This document shows, piece by piece, positions 58,481-64,000 of a stretch of 64,000 nt of DNA. The translations under genes and the position numbers were made by a program. The DNA is from Trichaptum fuscoviolaceum (Eukaryota; Basidiomycota; Agaricomycetes; Hymenochaetales; Trichaptaceae): NCBI GenBank assembly GCA_910574455.1, contig CAJSYZ010000012.1:923317-987316 (forward strand), in the 5' to 3' direction. Each line of letters begins with the position of its first letter. Positions within the stretch are counted from its first letter, which is position 1. The notes beneath the pieces were generated by a model. The model was not told the DNA's origin. It searched no databases and was given only the letters and a program-made list of their open reading frames with translations.

Positions 58481-61400
58481 ATGGCATATCCTGACGCGCC
58501 GTCGACCCCCGCCTCCCCGGTCAGCGAGAACGATGACCTGGGAGAGCTTCCCTTTCGCTCTGGTGCCGAGACCTCGCGCTATGTACCTCTACAGAGACAG
58601 ACATCTATTTCATTTGCAGACTCAGGCTTCTCCCCTGACACAACGCCTTCTCGACCATCGAGACCGTCCACTGCGGCAAATACACCCAGGCAGTCCTTCT
58701 CTGACACTCCTCGTCGCCTGACGTTTGAGCGTGACCAACCTGGATCTCTGCACCGTACCTCTTCGTCGGTATCTTCTTCTGGTCGCAAATCCTCTTCCCG
58801 CTCTCGAAAGTCTAAAGACCAACCATCAAGCTCGTTTTCACCATTCATCACCTTTGACTTTGAGCCCGAGTACTATGAACGGCTCCGAGCAGAACGGGCA
58901 GCGCGTCGACAATCGACCGGTTCAGGGCGCGTGTCGATCGACCATTTCGATCCAGAGGGTGTTGAGGAACTACGCCGTCGCCTTTCGCAGGCTTCTAGAA
59001 GCGCTACCTCAAGGCCGAGCAGGAGCGGGTCGAACACTCCGGCAGTCTTGGATATCAATGCTTCTGGTCAGACTGAAGTGATTCCCATTGGCATGGACTT
59101 GGAGGTTGCACGATCTCGCAGAGCTTCCATCGAAACTGACGATGCTTCGATGAGCGACAGGACTTCTTCCCTGACTGCAGCCGATACGACGAAGGTTACA
59201 GAAAAGAAATCTGACTCTTTCAATCTGGAGGCTGCATTGAAGGATGTAATCGAACAGTAAGCCTAGGTAGTTTCGATTTTTTGATAAGAATTAATGAAAT
59301 TATATTCATAGGCGTGAAGCACGCCATATTCCGTCTCGCTCTCTGGGCGTTCTATTCAAGGATCTGCGAGTGGTGGGCATGGCCGCTAGCCCGTCCTCGG
59401 GCTCTTCGTATCAGCCAACATTAGGATCAATGTTGAACCCTCTGGAGTGGATCAGAGGCCTTAGCAAGGCGCGCCATCCAGAGACAAGGGAAATCCTCTC
59501 TGGGTTTGAAGGAGTGGTTAGTCCAGGGGAAATGTTATGTGAGTTTTCCGGCTTTTATCTATTAAAGCGGGATCCTGAAAGGCCTTCTTTTGCAGTGGTG
59601 CTTGGGCGTCCAGGAGCTGGATGCAGCACATTCTTGAAGACTCTTGCAAATCAGACTGACGAATACGTCGCCGTACTCGGTGAACGACATTATGACTCTC
59701 TTTCCCCCCAGGAAATCCGGGAGAGATTTCGTGGAGATGTAACGTATTGTCCGGAAGAGTAAGGCATACCTCGGTTGACACATCTTCTGTAGACTGACCA
59801 AATTCTTCTCTAGCGACATTCACTTCCCAACCCTCACCGTCCGAGAAACTCTCTCTTTCGCCGCAAAGACACGTGCGCCGAACAAGACCGTTCGTATTGG
59901 TAACGAAACTCGCACAGAATATGCCGAGCATCTTACGGACATCCTTACTACCATCTTTGGGCTGAGGTGAGCTCCAGAGCTATTTCTATCACCGATATCT
60001 TCTTTACATGATGTGCCTCTTAGACATGCGAAGAATACACCAGTCGGAGACGCCAACATACGGGGTGTTTCTGGTGGTGAAAAGAAACGTGTTTCGATAG
60101 CAGAGGCGCTAGCCACTAGGTGTCTCCTAGGCTGTTGGGACAACTCCACGCGTGGACTGGATGCATCGACGGCCCTGGAATTTGGAAGAGCTTTGCGTAT
60201 CGCCACAGATCTTGCAGGCTTGACGACAATCGTCAGTATCTACCAGGCTGGCGAAGCGCTATACGAACTTTTTGACAAGGTCTGTGTTATCGGAGAGGGA
60301 AAGATGTATTACTTTGGGAGGGCAGATGCGGCGCGGGAATACTTCGAGGGACTGGGCTATGTGCCAAAGCAGAGGCAAACAACAGCTGATTTCTTGGTTG
60401 CTGGTATGTGACACATGTCCTTTGTAAAGGTACTTGCTAAGATCTGAATTTACTGCGGTATTATAGTCACAGATCCAGCTGGTCGTACAGTGAACCCGGA
60501 ACATCCTTTCCCGATTCCACGTACGTCGGATGACTTTGTTCGTGCCTTCCATGCCAGCAGAGTCGGAAGAGAGAATCGATCAGAAATGATGGCATATTGG
60601 CATGAGTTTGTTGGGCGTCGCGACCTCGTGCAGAGCTATGCTGCAAGCGCTCAAGCGGAGCATTCGAAATGTGCTCCGCCTCGGCAGGCGTACACCATCA
60701 GTCTGGGAAGGCAACTCTGGGCTGTAACAGTTAGGCGCTGGCAGATTCTCAAGGGTGGATGGGCGAGTACAGCAGTGCAAATTTTGTAAGTCAAGAACGC
60801 TCAACCGTTTACAATGAAGAGATTATAATGGCTTGTCTATAGTGCTTTTGTGTTCCAGGCTATTGTAATGGGCACGACTTATCTGCATATCCCCGACACA
60901 ACGGCATCCTTCTTCTCCAGGGGAGGTGTCATGTATTTCGCCATTCTCTTCGGAGCAATATCAGCTATGGCTGAAATTCCCGCCTTGTACTCCCAACGTC
61001 CTATTGTCAACCGTCATCAGAAGGCTGCCATGTACCATCCGTTCATTGAGGCGTTGGCTCTGACTATTGTAGACGTCCCTCTCACTCTCGTCATCCAAAT
61101 CATCTTCTCCGTTATTGTCTATTTCCTCGTCGGACTCCAGAGGACTGCTCAGCAGTTCTTCATCTTTTATCTTCTGGTGTTGACGATGACGTTGACTATG
61201 AAGGCATTTTACCGAGCTTTGGCAGCAGCCTTCAAGCGGGAAAGTGGAGCCCAAGCAACAGCAGGTCTAGCCACCCTGCTCTTGGTGCTGTATACGGGTT
61301 ATGCTATACCGAAACCTAGCATGGTTGGTGGGCTAAGATGGCTCACATGGATAAGCGTGAGTCAACCATTAGACATTTACTAGCAGTTAACGAATCGTCT

Positions 61401-64000
61401 CTTGCAGCCTCTACGCTATGGTTTTGAAGCGATTTTATCAAACGAGTTCCATACGCTCGATGCCCCGTGTGCCGCGCTTGTCCCACAAGGCCCGGGCTAC
61501 GAGAATGTATCACTCGTGAACCAGGTTTGCACTACCGTTGGCTCGATATCTGGTCAAGTGAACGTGGATGGGAACCGTTTCCTCAATCTCTTGTACGAGT
61601 ACTCTTACTCGAATTTGTGGAGGGTAAGCAGATTTCGTTGTCTCCTCAAGGATAAACAATGTCTGATGTCCTTTCCCGCAGAACTTCGGCGTCGTCGTAG
61701 CATTTGGTATCTTCTTCATTACCATGCTGCTTATATTCACTGAGAGGAATACATCTTCCGCTACTGAGACATCCATTGTGCTATTCAAACGAAGCCGGCG
61801 CAGGAGAGCGAATACTTCAAGTGAAATTGAACTTAACGAGAAGAACACCCTTCAGCGGTATTACAGCGAGCAAGCTCGTCAGGATCAGCAAGCTCTCAGC
61901 GCAATACGCACACAGGTGCCTATGACCGATGTCTTCACGTGGAGAAACCTGAGGTATACTGTGCCTGTCGACTATGGGGAGAGGTTGCTGTTGGACAGTG
62001 TCTCCGGGTTTGTCGCTCCTGGCAAACTGACGGCGCTTATGGGTGAGAGTGGAGCAGGAAAGGTATTTTGTCTACAAATTTTGCCGAGAATAATGTTTTG
62101 ATAATCGAGAATTCCAGACTACTTTATTGAATGTCCTTGCTGGGCGATATACGTCTGGGTATGTCATTGGTGAGCTACTGGTAAACGGACAACCATTGCC
62201 TTCAGACTTTCAGTCTCAGACGTAAGCGATTGCATTTGCTTGCACTGGGAAGAGATTCTGTCTCACTCGTTCTTTGTGTAGTGGATACTGCCAACAAATG
62301 GACACGCACACGGCCGAACAGACAGTCAGAGAAGCGCTCCTCTTCTCAGCCAAGCTTCGTCAGCCACAGTCTGTCCCTCTCGCCGAGAAAGAAGCATAGT
62401 AAGTGCAGTAACTATCGTTTTCACGTCGTATCTAACATATCTGTACAGTGTTGAGACGTGCCTGAAGATGTGCGGGCTCGAAGACTATGCCGAGGCAATT
62501 GTGGGAACACTCGGGGTAGAGCATCGCAAGCGCACCACGATTGGTGTCGAGTTAGCCGCAAAGCCGAAGCTTTTGCTCTTCCTAGATGAGCCTACGAGCG
62601 GCCTCGATTCCCAGTCCGCTCTCGCTATCATGATGTTCTTGCGGGACCTTGCTGATCACGGACAGGCCATCTTGTGCACAATTCACCAGCCATCCAGTGA
62701 TTTGTTCCAGTATTTCGACCGACTCCTATTATTGCGCAAGGGCGGTAAAACGGCCTACTTTGGTGACTTGGGCGAAAACTGTAAGACTCTTATCAACTAT
62801 TTCGAAGAACATGGTGCTCGTCGGTGTGGACCTACAGAGAACCCGTGAGTCTACCCTGAAGTTTTGCAAAGAGGACTTACCTAATCTTCATGCAGTGCCG
62901 AATGGATGCTGGATGTCATAGGAGCTGGTGCTACCGCTACAAGCTCGGTTGACTGGCACGAAAAGTGGCTCCACTCCTCGGAGGCTGTCCAAGTACAACA
63001 ACAGCTCGACGAACTACACTCCGAAGGACGCAAGAGACCAGCCGTTCAAGCTTCAATCCAGTCGGATTTCGCAACAAGCTGGGCTTTCCAGTTGATCACC
63101 CTTATTGGTCGTGGGTTTACAAGCTATTGGAGGAATCCCTATTACTTGTTAGCAAAACTTGTGCTAAATATCGTTGCGGGAATACTTGTTGGATTCACGT
63201 TCTTCAAGGCGAACAGCTCGATTCAGGGTACACAGGACAAGCTCTTCGTGAGTCTTTCACTGTATAGTTCAGTATACCATCCAGGTCTGACAATCATCGT
63301 TGCTTTAGGCGATCTTTATGGCTACCATCGTCTGTATTCCCGTCTCCAATCAGCTACAAGTCATTTTCATTGAAACTCGAAGGATCTACGAAGTTCGCGA
63401 GCGACCATCACAGATGTACAGTTGGACTGCTCTCGTTACTTCACAGCTAATTGTTGAACTACCTTGGAATATCCTTGGCTCCATCCTCCTCTTCTTTACA
63501 TGGTATTTCACTGTCGGTTTTGAGAACAGCAGGGCAGGGTATACATTCTTAATGCTTGCCTTTGTGTTCCCGGTCTATTATACTACCTTCGGACAGGCGA
63601 TTGCAGCTTTGAGTCCTAATGCGGAGATTTCCTCGCTGCTCTTCAGTCTGCTGTTCTCTTTCGTCGGTACATTGTAAGTCCTGGTCACATCCCTTGTAAC
63701 TTCGGGTCTGAAACTCATCCTCTGTAGCGATGGTGTCCTTCAGCCATTCAGTCAACTCGGATGGTGGAGATGGATGTACCGCATTTCACCATTCACGTAT
63801 CTTATCGAGGGACTCATGGGACAAGGTGAGTAATTTATTGACAAGAAGTGTTTGCGACCTAGGTACTGATATGTCGATAGCTGTTGGCCGTCAACTGATA
63901 ACGTGCGCCGCAAAGGAGTTTAACACAGTCGATCCACCGATGGGAAGTACCTGTATCAACTACATGGAACCTTTCATCAACAACTTTGGCGGGTACATCG
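58481..64000 (+). CDS. PDR-type ABC transporter (ABCG full transporter), 3' end outside the window
   Basis: It begins [18 protein letters not shown] at 58481. A Ser-rich cytosolic N-terminus of about 260 residues precedes NBD1. NBD1 shows the fungal PDR asymmetry: Walker A is [13 protein letters not shown] with Cys replacing Lys, the signature is [13 protein letters not shown], and the Walker B region reads [14 protein letters not shown]1 (60.8-61.7 kb) is followed by NBD2 with Walker A GESGAGKTT split by an intron, a degenerate signature [15 protein letters not shown] and a good Walker [19 protein letters not shown]2 runs to the window edge at FINNFGGYI, so the last helices are missing. It is a likely plasma-membrane exporter of drugs or lipids. 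Confidence 0.93.

Noticed and set aside
1..64000. CRISPR arrays, bacterial-type operons, rRNA gen
   Set aside because: None seen. The window is eukaryotic with spliced genes. The only regular repeat array is the one at 8508-8914, and its units are too short and irregular for a CRISPR.

Overview
This window looks like chromosomal DNA of a filamentous basidiomycete, most likely an Agaricomycete. The genes are cut by many short (about 45-90 nt) GT-AG introns. The content is also typical: a laccase with all four copper-ligand segments, a secreted T1-type ribonuclease, a full-size fungal PDR/ABCG transporter, monocarboxylate-type MFS transporters, fungus-specific kinase-like genes and a fungal integrase-core gene. 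Nothing in the sequence fixes the species. All multi-exon models were spliced by eye from open frames and splice sites, so internal exon borders may shift.

Layout. 1-3.9 kb is gene-poor: a partial 3' coding end, a palindrome-rich block (466-834), a (GAA)10 tract and a small three-exon hypothetical gene. 3.9-8.9 kb is the most unusual part. Two convergent multi-exon genes have stop codons only 29 bp apart: a 771-aa protein of unknown family with an AT-hook-like N-terminus, and a 550-aa DDE integrase-core protein. Directly upstream of the integrase lies an array of AACGCGTT-like sites spaced about 10 bp apart in clusters that restart every 118 bp. 9-17 kb holds a Ser-rich regulator-like gene, a GPI-type Kre9/Knh1-like wall protein and weaker hypothetical genes.

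17-36 kb has a mirror-like order: SDR(+), kinase(-), kinase(+), MFS(+), MFS(-), eL38(+), two tandem unknown genes(-), SDR(-). The two SDRs are paralogs, and so are the two MFS transporters. They may act together on small hydroxy- or keto-acids and related compounds, which is inference only. 36.6-37.8 kb is a DsbA/FrnE-like thioredoxin-fold protein with an apparent GC-AG intron. 39.3-42.0 kb is a tandem pair of kinase-like genes; the first has lost the catalytic Asp and the metal-binding Asn that the second keeps.

42.6-45.1 kb is a laccase, followed by 2.7 kb with no recognisable gene. 47.9-49.6 kb and 53.5-55.7 kb encode two different C2H2 zinc-finger regulators. Between them lies a secreted T1-type ribonuclease (51.1-51.8 kb). 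From 58.5 kb to the window edge runs a PDR-type ABC transporter whose 3' end lies outside. The strongest candidate for something undescribed is the two-gene integrase unit with its phased repeat array.
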